DNA from: Methanobrevibacter arboriphilus JCM 13429 = DSM 1125
GTDB lineage: Archaea > Methanobacteriota > Methanobacteria > Methanobacteriales > Methanobacteriaceae
Reading direction: 5' to 3'
NCBI RefSeq assembly: GCF_002072215.1
Contig: NZ_JXMW01000003.1
Coordinates: forward strand, 62,001 to 126,000
Length of the DNA stretch: 64,000 nucleotides
Shown: positions 49,901 to 58,800 of the stretch, one piece after another
Numbering within the stretch: position 1 is the first letter of the stretch
Layout: every line of letters starts with the position of its first letter
Made by a program: the position numbers and the translations under genes
The notes under the pieces: generated by a model
Seen by the model: only the letters and a program-made list of their open reading frames with translations
Databases searched by the model: none
What the model was told of the DNA's origin: nothing

Positions 49901-52900
49901 TATAAAAATAATCTAATAATAAATAGTGATAATAATAGGATTAAGATTAACTTTGGTTGGGTAAATACTACTTCTGATGGTAATATAACCTTAATTTACA
50001 CTGTTTTAGTACAAAACATTTCTACTAATCTTAATGGAACTGTTCTTTCTAATAATGCAACTATCATATTTGTAAATGGATCTAATGATAGTTTCAATTC
50101 ATCTGATACAAGAAATGTCACTGTTGTAGAACCTAAACTTAATATTAGTAAAAATTCTGATAAAAAGAATTATGTTCCAGGAGAAAATGTTGTTTTCACG
50201 CTAGTTATAAATCATTTACTTGGAAGTGTTTCTTCTGCTTATAACTTAGTTATAATAGATAATATACCAAATGGATTAATTTATAAAATTGGCTCTGCTA
50301 TACTTCCAACTGGATGGTATGTTGATGATAGTTTAGCTAGCTCTAATATTTTAAAATTTTATACTGTTGATGGCTATGAGCTTCCAGTAGGTCAAAATGT
50401 TACTATTATATTTAATTGTACTGTTGGTAATTCTAGCTTTGCAGGTAAGAATTTAACAAATATTGTCGCTTTAAATTATTCTTCAATTAATGATACTAAT
50501 AATTCAAGGATATATGGTCCGATAAATGCTAACTCCACTATTCATGTTTTAGGTGCTGATATTTATGTTATTAAAAATGGTAATATAACTATTAATGCTG
50601 GTGAGTCTTTCAATTATTATATTGAAATAGGAAATAATGGGCCTGATTCTGCTATAAATGTTACAATTCATGATTTAATAGATCAAGAATGGTTTATATG
50701 GATGAAAAATGTCAAATATTATTTAAATGGAAATTGGTATGATTTTAATAATCCATTGGATAGGATTGTAATAGAAGAACTTGCCTCTGGTCAAAAGATT
50801 TTCATAAACATAACTGGAACTTTAAATTCATCTGCACCAATTGGAAATGTAACTAATAAAGTTAATGTTACATCATCAACTCCTGATCCAAATATTGATA
50901 ATAATAAGGATAATTTCACAACTGAAATAAAACAAAAAGCTGTACTTGATGTAGAAAAGACTGTAAATGAAACAATAGTTATAGCTGGAAATTCTATACA
51001 TTACACTATTACTATTATAAACAATGGTCCAAGCTATGCCTATGATCTCATTATTAAAGATAATTTACCTCCATATGTTGTTGGAAAATTTTATTCACTT
51101 GATGGTGGGGTTACTTGGATTCCTTGGACTTCTAATCCATTAAAAATTAATCATTTAGCTGATGGGGATACTATTGTACTTTTAATTAATGCAACTGTTA
51201 ATTCAACTACTCCTAATGGCACTATTTTAAATAATACTGTTAATGTAAGCTCTAATGGAACTCCTGAGATTGAAAAGTCTGTAACTTCTAATGTTACTAC
51301 TCATGCTAATTTATATTTGAATAAATCTAACAATCCTTCTTTGATTGTTGTTGCTGGTGAGAATCTTATTTATAAGATTATTTTGAGGAATTATGGTCCT
51401 TCAGTTGCTTGGAATGTGACTTTGAATGACTTGCTCCCTGATTGGTTGCTTAATTCTTCTTATCGCTATAGTCTTGATAATGGTGTTTCTTGGTCTAATT
51501 GGATTTCATTCGGTGGAAATTTAGCTTTAAATGTTTCTGAATTTTTCCCTAATGGTTTTGGTTTAGATGATATCTTTACTTTAGAAATTAATTCTACTGT
51601 GAATGCATCTACTCCTAATGGCACTATTATAATTAATCGTGCTAATGCCACTTCAACTACTGATCCTGATGGTGTTGAATCTAATAATGTGACTAATACT
51701 ATTATTGCTGTTGCTAGTTTATCTATTGTGAAGTCTGGTGATAATAAAGTTACTGCTGGTGGTCCGATTAAGTATATTATTACTATTAAGAATAATGGTC
51801 CTAGTGATGCGATTGATATTTTATTAAGAGATGATTTACCAAGCTATGTGACTGGTTTGTATTATTCTGTTGATAATGGTACTACTTATCATGCTTGGTC
51901 TCCTAGTGGAGAAGTATATTTAGGAACTTTAGGTGTTAATCAAACTGTTGTTGTTTGGATTAATGGTACTGTTGATCCTACTACTCCAAATGGTACTGTT
52001 TTAAATAACACTGCATTTGTTACTTCTCCAACCGATCCTGAATCTCACAATGATTCTTTTATTACAAACGTCACTACTCAAGCTAATTTAACTTTGAATA
52101 AGTCTGTAAACTCTATTGTTGTTGTTGCTGGTGAAAATCTTATCTATACTATTGTTTTGACCAATAATGGACTTAGTGTTTCTAGAAATCTAACTTTCTT
52201 TGATAATCTTCCTAATGGGTTGATTAATTCTCATTATAGATATAAGGTTGGAAATGGTTCTTGGAGTGATTGGGCTGATTTTGATGGTTCATTTGTTATT
52301 GTTTTACCAGATGGTTATCTTTCTGTTGGTGAAAATGTGACTGTTGAGATTAACACTACTGTTAATTCTTCTGTTCCTAATGGAACTGTTTTGGTTAATT
52401 ATGCTAGTGTTAATTCTAGCACTGATCCTTTTGAAGTTATATCTCCTCCAGTTAATACTACTGTTATTTCATCACCTGTTTTATCTTTAAATAAATCTGT
52501 TGATAAGATTCTTGTTTATGCTGGTAATGGTTTGATTTATTCTATTATTTTGAAAAATCATGGTCCTTCTGCTGCTTGGAATGTGACTTTATCTGATAGT
52601 ATTCCTAGTTGGTTGATTAATGCTTCTTATCGTTATAATATTAATGGAGGGTCTTGGTCTAATTGGATTTCATTTAATGGAAATTTAGTGTTAGATGTTT
52701 CTAGTCTTTTCCTTAATGGATTTGTTGATGCTGATGATATTTTTAATTTAGAAATTAAGAGTACTGTTAATGCTTCTACTCCTAATGGAACTATGATGTT
52801 TAATAATGCTACTGTTGTTTCATTAACAACTCCTGATGAAGTTATATCTCCAACTGTAAATACAACTGTAATTACACTTGCAAACTTAACAATTACTAAA

Positions 52901-53755
52901 GTAGCTAATGTTGAAAAGATAGTAAGAGGTCATCCAATACAATACATTATTGTGATAACTAATTTAGGGCCTTCTGATGCTTTAAATGTATCCTTGTATG
53001 ATTATTTCGATACTAATATATTATTGAATACACATTATTCAACATCTTCAGGTATTCCTTGGACAGCTTTCAATGGTCCACTAAATTTAACCTATCTTGT
53101 ATCTTCAATTTCTCCTGGAAGCAATGTTACTATATGGGTTAATGGAATAATTGCTAAGAATGCTACAAATGAAATTACAAATATAGGAATAATTAGCTCA
53201 GAAACTGATCCTGAAGGTAATAAGTCAGCTATTGTTAAAACTTCAATACAAAAATCACATATTACAATTAAGAAGACTGTTAATAATCCTAAACCACTTA
53301 TTCATGAAACAGTTTATTTCACATTAACAGTTAAAAATTGGGGTCCAGATACAGCTATAGGTGTTTATGCAATTGATAAACTTCCTGATGGCCTTAAATT
53401 AATTTCATACAAAACCAATTACGGGACATATAATCTTAAAACTGGGTTATGGGATATTGGTGATATTCCTACTGGTGAAACAGCTCAATTAACACTTACT
53501 GTTGTAGTTGAAAAATTAGGTGCTATTGTAAATATTGCAGAAGTTTTCACTGACTCTTTCGATGGTTCACCTGAGAAACATAATGCTTCAGCTACTGTAG
53601 AAGTATTACCAGTTCCTGATCCTAATCCTAATCCAACTCCTGAGCATAATCATGCAAATGGTGTAAGTATGAAAAACACAGGTATGCCTATTCCAATAGC
53701 TGTTTTAGCAGTATTATTAGCTTTTATAGGAGTTTTAAGGGTTAAAAAGAGATAG
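43949..53755 (+). CDS. Giant adhesin-like surface protein with about 21 DUF11-type repeats
   Basis: This 3268-residue secreted protein has an N-terminal signal peptide (about 6-28, IAFLVLILTVVLSVGFVCA). An Asn/Ser/Thr-rich linker follows, then a carboxypeptidase-regulatory-like domain (about 130-215, SGVTIKVFDLKGNLLYKTQT). About 21 beta-sandwich modules of roughly 95-160 residues carry signatures such as YTIIIKNTGNGTAYNVVVKD or NGPSxAxNVTLxDxLP. A short proline/asparagine linker (PDPNPNPTPEHNH) leads to a C-terminal anchor, TGMPIPIAVLAVLLAFIGVL plus RVKKR. Proteins of this kind are Methanobrevibacter adhesin-like proteins that coat pseudomurein cells and likely mediate contact with partners or host. 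Many NxS/T sites suggest N-glycosylation. It is intact, with no frameshift. Confidence 0.92.
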   Translation: MEFRLHNVIAFLVLILTVVLSVGFVCASELQDNQSNSADGSVLGVELSDTLNDDVTSSNSNLANSADNGVDADNVINTNISTNGTDINDNIITNTSVSNNISTSNNISVSNNTFVSDKSNGIFNNLKNISISGKVIRCDSGLAFSGVTIKVFDLKGNLLYKTQTDKNGKYNINFTNENSIFKVTASYSGHVTLSKILNLSYSNGFYSGVCNFQLGPEPIIILDGDLTEFLNEEFKFQIHFDNIGNETGFGPIVYLTLPSGVQFKNAKFLGSSVKATFVGIFPTNGTLIDPLTKKPVTGTPGDSFYVLEYPLGSYTKGQPIATMEITAFLLANSTIGKPLNITVTPVFRFGANETGNIPLIGNKSTLKVTPTVIKITKISNAPESEVATGKSNPHIYSLIIDIANGQTLYNITLKDILPKNIQFIQLIDSATGQIITLPSTSIPGGVLELFFNNITGTLGNDKIVRYSFYAPLLDNESQHVINPNTGVSVNATNQVNISGKYNSENVSAKDNNTLFLKSVATQKYVKDLNSSGSKPNNILEYLIKFQISDYFALDNIIIYDTLSDGQTFLTSYVPYLYIHLPNGTIVSLAINLNNPNQFQSTYNTTTGITYLKFNITRILIDNGYNGVLEGCNYYSNETAISQLFGNLTFRSQINTNYAVNNSRIVSNDLIRNSIDIKANLANQTANVTDSSGTRINIVAPTSNKIIIEINGKPISPDSNIIIRPGDNITFSLEINVPTTNLNNFVVIDYLPIPFLNALQFYTGQLQNTTLTIPISGQWRLGEKDTLTALTGILPYLIVDPTQNTLTFNYGNISLPSQQSSIVHILFTVTATGFPMDDALNLANLLNIKYENTENIVFSDNSIVNFVTGQPVLSIEKNATPKKDLEAGSNVTYTIIIKNTGNGTAYNVVVKDNFLNINSVYINNINGIAAYYLNGDQMIPITGLNLLDLFSPNGLNFGVLYPLGINATNNTIVITYNVTLSSKVYPLQVINNTVQITNFTSLPDSSSPNFVTDPRNYESNASVSVKGIEFNKTYVGSKNGPSNGNNLTIGEVGKYRLTIVLPAGQIKDIVIVDTLPNGLKYVVGSINVISNDNIELPNYTIEINGNIITIRFTGLTNTSEGLNKTFYIDFDAIVLNNATSNPPNTGNRSRTNTATIDWDNPGHTPITSSATINIIEPQITTNKTFSSNVIYGDKFITVTITIKNNGMSKAYNVIIKDYLASASNIFNLTGSNVVEISTPSGFTFNYDPVTKVVTYAGGNLDVGQSATFSFNLTVLPDPVLGTNHTNIANVSYWSLPWIESTPNPDSRNYNGSGSANLVVGDPQINKTYINSTIHGSSPNVTIGENVTYRILVKLPKCNATNLLITDILPTGYKYISYSLNSSDWVGTLGNLNFTINNGVLTFKFSGITTSLSNDNIFYIDLIAQVLDDSSNRAGLTKTNNVNLTWDENLKEPFKSSVNTYIIEPNIQINKSANVTTVDGGNKLLITIIVTNNGKSNAYRLNISDILDPKFFNSSTVVFNEISGFTFIRENNIIYIIANEGTFIGNGTSQTFNFTVNVIPDVVSNSTFTNTANVSFSSMPDDYDVTRNYTNVSNVVTFKTTSPNISKSVNSTSEPGSTGIYLLIGEVITYKIDIIIPEGKTLAVVLKDILSNNIRFNSGSAKIMINNINIKASDFNFGSNPGEYISLSDSYFLNNILNLSFGNITLNGSEGLNNGLISIIFNVTVLNIPGNQNGTKIANNATLTFTNASESQKSITSSAENLTVVTPKLIIKKTPSKTTIKGGEIFSYTILLQNNGSAPVYDIIITDYLPDGLSYINIIEIPEGWTVVNDGQKIMFISPVGFNISSGNNVTIKFNVKASQDIDYASKITNIANATGTSLPGEHGTNNATIGNPGDTTGERTGNSSQGLVNDIFSNVTNVINTTSPSISKNVNNKTSSIGGKLIYTIVINLPEGYTKNLTFSDLLPQGLLYLLDSLQVSSSDSVDYQYKNNLIINSDNNRIKINFGWVNTTSDGNITLIYTVLVQNISTNLNGTVLSNNATIIFVNGSNDSFNSSDTRNVTVVEPKLNISKNSDKKNYVPGENVVFTLVINHLLGSVSSAYNLVIIDNIPNGLIYKIGSAILPTGWYVDDSLASSNILKFYTVDGYELPVGQNVTIIFNCTVGNSSFAGKNLTNIVALNYSSINDTNNSRIYGPINANSTIHVLGADIYVIKNGNITINAGESFNYYIEIGNNGPDSAINVTIHDLIDQEWFIWMKNVKYYLNGNWYDFNNPLDRIVIEELASGQKIFINITGTLNSSAPIGNVTNKVNVTSSTPDPNIDNNKDNFTTEIKQKAVLDVEKTVNETIVIAGNSIHYTITIINNGPSYAYDLIIKDNLPPYVVGKFYSLDGGVTWIPWTSNPLKINHLADGDTIVLLINATVNSTTPNGTILNNTVNVSSNGTPEIEKSVTSNVTTHANLYLNKSNNPSLIVVAGENLIYKIILRNYGPSVAWNVTLNDLLPDWLLNSSYRYSLDNGVSWSNWISFGGNLALNVSEFFPNGFGLDDIFTLEINSTVNASTPNGTIIINRANATSTTDPDGVESNNVTNTIIAVASLSIVKSGDNKVTAGGPIKYIITIKNNGPSDAIDILLRDDLPSYVTGLYYSVDNGTTYHAWSPSGEVYLGTLGVNQTVVVWINGTVDPTTPNGTVLNNTAFVTSPTDPESHNDSFITNVTTQANLTLNKSVNSIVVVAGENLIYTIVLTNNGLSVSRNLTFFDNLPNGLINSHYRYKVGNGSWSDWADFDGSFVIVLPDGYLSVGENVTVEINTTVNSSVPNGTVLVNYASVNSSTDPFEVISPPVNTTVISSPVLSLNKSVDKILVYAGNGLIYSIILKNHGPSAAWNVTLSDSIPSWLINASYRYNINGGSWSNWISFNGNLVLDVSSLFLNGFVDADDIFNLEIKSTVNASTPNGTMMFNNATVVSLTTPDEVISPTVNTTVITLANLTITKVANVEKIVRGHPIQYIIVITNLGPSDALNVSLYDYFDTNILLNTHYSTSSGIPWTAFNGPLNLTYLVSSISPGSNVTIWVNGIIAKNATNEITNIGIISSETDPEGNKSAIVKTSIQKSHITIKKTVNNPKPLIHETVYFTLTVKNWGPDTAIGVYAIDKLPDGLKLISYKTNYGTYNLKTGLWDIGDIPTGETAQLTLTVVVEKLGAIVNIAEVFTDSFDGSPEKHNASATVEVLPVPDPNPNPTPEHNHANGVSMKNTGMPIPIAVLAVLLAFIGVLRVKKR
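47027..50555 (+). repeat. Alternating two-type repeat array inside the giant adhesin
   Basis: Residues about 1027-2200 alternate two module classes. Class A starts with a (F/I/S)NK motif and has TIGE plus LPxG (EFNKTYV...IGEVGKYRLTIVLP; QINKTYI...TIGENVTYRILVKLP; SPNISKSVN...LIGEVITYKIDIIIPEG; SPSISKNVN...GGKLIYTIVINLPEG). Class B is the standard DUF11 form (ITIKNNGMSKAYNVIIKDYL and similar). Four A-B pairs can be followed. Confidence 0.65.
51301..52870 (+). repeat. Recently duplicated DUF11 modules in the giant adhesin
   Basis: The modules at about 51307-51715 and 52477-52870 are far more alike than other modules. Both contain WNVTLxDxxPxWLxNxSYRY, WSNWISFxGNL and TVNASTPNGT at matching positions, and long identical DNA words such as GCTTGGAATGTGACTTT. 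Two differing modules lie between them. Confidence 0.75.
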
Positions 53756-54217
53756 TTTTTATATTTATTAATTATTTCTTTTTTAAATTTTTTTTAAATT
53801 TTAATTTTTAAAGTTTTATTTTTAATTTTTTATTTTTAATTTTTTAAAGTTATTTTTAATTTTTCATACTTCTGTTTTTTAACTTTTAGATTTTTTTGAT
53901 GGTTATTTTTTTTAGCTATTTTTATTAATTATTTTATTATTTTCTATTAATTTCAATCATTTTTATCAATTTTTATTAAATTTAACTATTTTTATAAGTT
54001 TTTTATAAGTTGTATAGGTATATTCTTATTTTCTTCAGTAAATTTCTATTAATTTATTTTCTTATAATATCAATTGAACTTTATATTTAATCATTTTAAA
54101 TGGAAACATTTATATAGATTATTTATTATAATTAATTTAGTACATTAATATAATTTTTCAGGTTTATAGTTTATTAAATATCATTAATTTTTAGCATTGA
54201 ATTAAAAGGGTTTATGT
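53756..54217. other. 462-bp intergenic region: T-rich terminator zone and promoter
   Basis: From 53756 to about 54060 the sequence is dominated by TTTTTAATTTTT units, probably terminating the adhesin transcript. TTTATATA at 54109-54116, preceded by TGGAAACA, is a good BRE/TATA promoter for the next gene, with a leader of about 75 nt. No gene is seen. Confidence 0.55.
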
Positions 54218-55699
54218 ATGTATAAAAATTCAGAGAGTCATTTTAAAATTTTAATATTTTCATTTATATTGTTTTTAGCTCTTATTTCTTTAGCTTGTGA
54301 AGAAACAAATGCTTCTGAAGTAGAAAATGCTCTAGATAATGATTTTTATACTAATAGTTATGGTGATTTTGAAGTTAATTCTACTAATTATAATACTGAT
54401 ACTTTTAATAATTCTACTACTTCTAATATTTCTACTAGTTCCAATACTTCTAATACTTCTTCTGATTATAATAGTTTTAATTCTGCTAATGTTGACTATA
54501 ATGAAAATAACTATTCTGGAAAATTATCTGTTCCTAATGTCTATGGTAGTTATGATGAAGGTGTTGTTTTAAGTGCTACTTTAACTGATCAAAATAATAA
54601 CCCTCTTAGTAATAGAAAAATAATTTTTTATGTTGATGATGTGAAGGTGGGTGAAGCAAATACAAATGAACAAGGAATAGCTAATTTTAATTATAAACCA
54701 CCAGCTTATGATAATTTTGTTATAAGAGCTAGTTATTCTGGAACTGATTATCCTACTGAAGATGTTGAAGCAGGAATGGCTATTCAAGGAGCTAAATCTT
54801 ATTTAAAAGTATATCCTGCTTCTGGAATGTTTGGGAAAAATATTACATTAACTGCTTTATTTACTGATAAGAATAATATTGGTATTTCTAAAAAAGTCAT
54901 TTATTTTGAGATTAATGGTGTTAGAATTGGTCAAGCCACTACAAATAGCCAAGGTTTAGCTAAACTTACTTATAGGCTTGATCAAGTGGGTAATTTACTT
55001 GTAACTTCTAAATATAATGGTAATGATTATAAAGCTGATGATGCAACAGGAAAATTATCTGTATCAAAACTTAAAACTCAAATTTCTATCAATAAATTTA
55101 AAGGGTATTATAATCAAAAAAGTGCAATAATAGTTACTTTAAATAAGGGTATAACATCTTTAGTCGGTAAAAAAGTTAAGTTTTATGTAAATAATAAGTT
55201 AGTTGGCAATGGAACAATTAATTATCAAACTATGGCAGGCTTAATTTATAAAGTTAAATTTATAGGTAAATTTACTATCAAAGCTGTATTTAATGGTGAT
55301 GAAAACCATACTAGTGTTACTAAATCAAAAACATTTAGCATACCTTCTTCTACTTTATTTGTAATTAATAATAGATTGGTTAAAAATAAAAGAGTATATA
55401 TTCAAACCACTTTGATAAATGTTGGTCCTAAAAAATCTTCATTTAAAATATCTTATAAGATTCCTAAAAAGTTTAAATACTTCAAACCAAAGGTTTCTAC
55501 TGGTAAAGTTATCTATAATGCAAAAAAAAGAACTCTTACATGGACTTTGAAAAAATTAAAAGTTCATAAATCAAAATCTGCAAGATTATATTGGATACTA
55601 ACATCTAAAAAGGGTAAATTCAACTTAAAACCTAAAATAATCAAAACTTCTAGCACTCGACTTGAATATAATAATAAATTGTCATTTGTAGTAAGATAA
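54218..55699 (+). CDS. Secreted Ig-repeat surface protein with lysine-rich C-terminal domain
   Basis: This 493-residue adhesin-like protein has a signal peptide at about 10-33 (ILIFSFILFLALISLACEE) and an Asn/Ser/Thr linker to about 100. Three bacterial Ig-like (Big-type) modules follow at about 101-180, 192-275 and 285-370, each with the pattern LTDxNNNPLSNRKIIFYVDD...TNEQGIANFNY. A last DUF11-like domain (about 380-493) is rich in lysine (KIPKKFKYFKPK, LKKLKVHKSKSARLYW). There is no C-terminal membrane segment, so it must be held by non-covalent contact with the wall or released. AAAAGGGTTTATGT lies before the ATG. It sits between the giant adhesin and the CobN-like protein. Confidence 0.85.
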   Translation: MYKNSESHFKILIFSFILFLALISLACEETNASEVENALDNDFYTNSYGDFEVNSTNYNTDTFNNSTTSNISTSSNTSNTSSDYNSFNSANVDYNENNYSGKLSVPNVYGSYDEGVVLSATLTDQNNNPLSNRKIIFYVDDVKVGEANTNEQGIANFNYKPPAYDNFVIRASYSGTDYPTEDVEAGMAIQGAKSYLKVYPASGMFGKNITLTALFTDKNNIGISKKVIYFEINGVRIGQATTNSQGLAKLTYRLDQVGNLLVTSKYNGNDYKADDATGKLSVSKLKTQISINKFKGYYNQKSAIIVTLNKGITSLVGKKVKFYVNNKLVGNGTINYQTMAGLIYKVKFIGKFTIKAVFNGDENHTSVTKSKTFSIPSSTLFVINNRLVKNKRVYIQTTLINVGPKKSSFKISYKIPKKFKYFKPKVSTGKVIYNAKKRTLTWTLKKLKVHKSKSARLYWILTSKKGKFNLKPKIIKTSSTRLEYNNKLSFVVR

Positions 55700-55897
55700 A
55701 TAGTAGATAATGGTTATAATAGATTTAATAGCTATTAATAGCTTTATATGATAACTATAAATAATTGTACATAATAATTTTGTGAATAAATAATAAATGA
55801 ATAATTACACAGTATTTGGATGAATCAAGAATATATTATTTTAAATAATTGAATAAAACTTTAAAAAATTTATAAAAAATACTAGGAGGAAAAATTC

Positions 55898-58800
55898 ATG
55901 GGAATTAATTTTAAAAAAATATTTGTTATATTAATTATATTATTTTTTGTTAGTATATGCTTCATGAATTTTTCTTTTGCAGAAAATACTGATTCATCTA
56001 ATTCTAATGATATTAGTGATACTAATATTGTTAGTAATAAGAATGTTAACACTATTGAAACTGCTAATTCAAATGTAAAATCTAATTCTGTTCAAACTGT
56101 AGCTTCAAACTCTAAAATCACTGTTATTGTAAAAGAAGCATATAACAAAAGCTCAAAAAAACTTAGTGAAGATGGTTTTGCTGTAAAAGGAGCTTATGTG
56201 AGAATAACTGATTTATCAAACAATCTTGTTTCATATGGTTATACTGATCAATATGGTAAATATATTTCTAATCCATTAAATCCTGGAACCTATTTAATAA
56301 ATATTTCTTATTCTAATTATTTGTCTTATTCAGGTACTAAGACATTAAACTATAGTTCTGATAATTTCACTCATTTATTTGTTCCAGATATTATTTTTGT
56401 AACTCCTTATAGTGGTAATAAAGTTAAAATTGATAAATTAATGAATATAAGTGATAGGGTTTATTTTTTAGATTCTCAAGCAAGTAAAACTGAGTTATTG
56501 AAAATGCAATGGATACTTGATTATGCCAATTTTATTTATATTGATATGTATATGACAGGAAAAGCTGAATATAGTTATGAATGGTTTATTGATACTCCTG
56601 CAAATAAAAAAGGTAATATCGCTTATTGTTTTGGTGACTATGATAATGATATTGATTTAAATTTTATTGGAGGTAATTTTCATAGTGTTGAAAATACATT
56701 TGTTGGAACATATTATCAAGCCGAGGAAGTTGCTCTTAGTGAAGTTTTAATTAAGAATATGGAAAATTTATTTGATTACATTTTATTTTTAATGAATGAA
56801 TCTAACATTGACCCTACAGAAGATACAAACAGGACCCCATTAATAGATGCTATTTGGGGAATATACCATCCTAATTTGGAACAACAAGTAATAGATTTTA
56901 GACCTGACCCTATTGATGTGGCCAACTGGATTAGAACAAATCCTGGTTTTAATAGTGATAATCAAGGTAGTTTAAATTGGATGGTGGAAAATTATGTTGA
57001 ATGGCTTAATGGTACAAGTATTTCAGATCTTTATGAAAGATTTGAAAGTATATATAATGAATATAAAAAAGCTAATAATATCACTGAATCTGGTTATGTG
57101 ATTATAGCTAGCTATGGTTATGGGGGTTCATTAGTAGATGCTTTAATTAAGGAGTATGAATTAAAGAAAAGACCAGCATTCAATGTCTTTCAAAGAGTAA
57201 CTTCTCCATCAATGGCTTCAATTCTCTTAGATATGAGTTCAAAATTCAATATAGTTGCTGTAAACTCCTTATATAGTTGGTCTATGGATTATAATAATAT
57301 GGGTAATGGTGGAGCTATTGATGAATTTACAAAGATTAATGTTGAAATTTTAAAAGCATTGAATGATATAAGCGAATATAGTTATAATAGTCAGTATGGT
57401 CCACAATCAGAATGGACATATGGTGTTACTATCCCTAGTATGGAAGGTGTGTATGGGGCTATTGCAGTTTCTTATGTTGATAAGGATGGAAATTCTCGTA
57501 TTATAAAAGATGGTGTTAAAAAATTAGTAGAAACCACATTAGGTTGGGCTAACTTAAAAGAAAAAGATAATTTTGATAAAAAAATAGCTGTTATTTTATA
57601 TAATTATCCTCCTGGAAAAGCAGAAATTGGAGCTTCTTATTTAGATGTTTTCCAAAGTGTTCATGATCTATTAGTCCAATTATCTAGAGCAGGATATAAT
57701 ATTGGAATGTCTGAAGAAGAAATTCCTAATTCTACAACACTTTATACTCTCCTTTCAATGTTTGGTAATAAGGGGTCATGGGCACAAGGGCTTTTAGATA
57801 GTTATGTTGAAGGTAAGTGGGATAAACTTGTAAAAGATCCAAATGATCTTGCAATAATAGAATCATATCTTAAATATTTTGACCTTAATAAGAATAATCA
57901 ATTAGTTGATTTACTTCAATATATAAAATTTTATAAAAGTTTAAACAAAACACTCCAGGATCAATTGATTAAAAAATGGGGTTCTGGTCTTGGAGATATA
58001 ATGGTTTATAATGATTCTTATATTGTAATTCCTGGTATGATGTGTGGAAATATTTTTATAACTTTTCAACCAAGTAGGGGATGGGAAGAAGTGGAAAATT
58101 ATCATGATTTGACTCTTCCTCCTCATCAACAATACATAACTTTTTATTGTTGGCTTAAAGAAGTTTTTAAAGCAGATGCTATGATTCATATGGGAACTCA
58201 TGGTACTCTAGAATTCTTGCCTGGAAGATCTATAGGATTACAAGGAGATGATTGGACTTTTGAATTATCCGGTATTCCTAATATTTATCCATATATTGTT
58301 TCTAATCCTGGAGAAGCTTTAATAGCTAAAGAAAGATCAATGGCTCTTGTAATAAGCCACATGACTCCAGCAATGGTTGTTTCTGAGTTATATGGTGATT
58401 TAGTAAAATTAAATGGTTATATAAGTAGTTACAATGAACATAAAAGAATGGGGGATGCTTCTCTTGCTGAATCATACAAAAACCTTATATTAAATCTTTC
58501 AAAAGAACTTTATTTTGAGGGTCCAACTAAAAATCAAAATTTTGACAAATGGTTAGATGAACTTCATCACTATCTTGAAGATTTAGATAATGATATTATC
58601 ACATTTGGTTTACATTCATTAGGTTATGTTTTGACTGGTGATGAGATGGTTCAAGAGGTTATTACAATTGTATCATCTAAAACTCATATATATAATTATA
58701 TTAAGAATATGCTTTATCCAGAATATGAAAATATAGATTATAATTATATGAAATATGATCAAAAATATTCTAATGTAACTAATAAAACTCAAGAATGGTT

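Noticed and set aside
54339-54572. 77-codon frame rich in Leu/Ile overlapping the 493-residue protein
   Set aside because: It is the shifted frame of an Asn/Thr/Ser-rich linker (ACTAATAAT-type codons), not a separate membrane protein.
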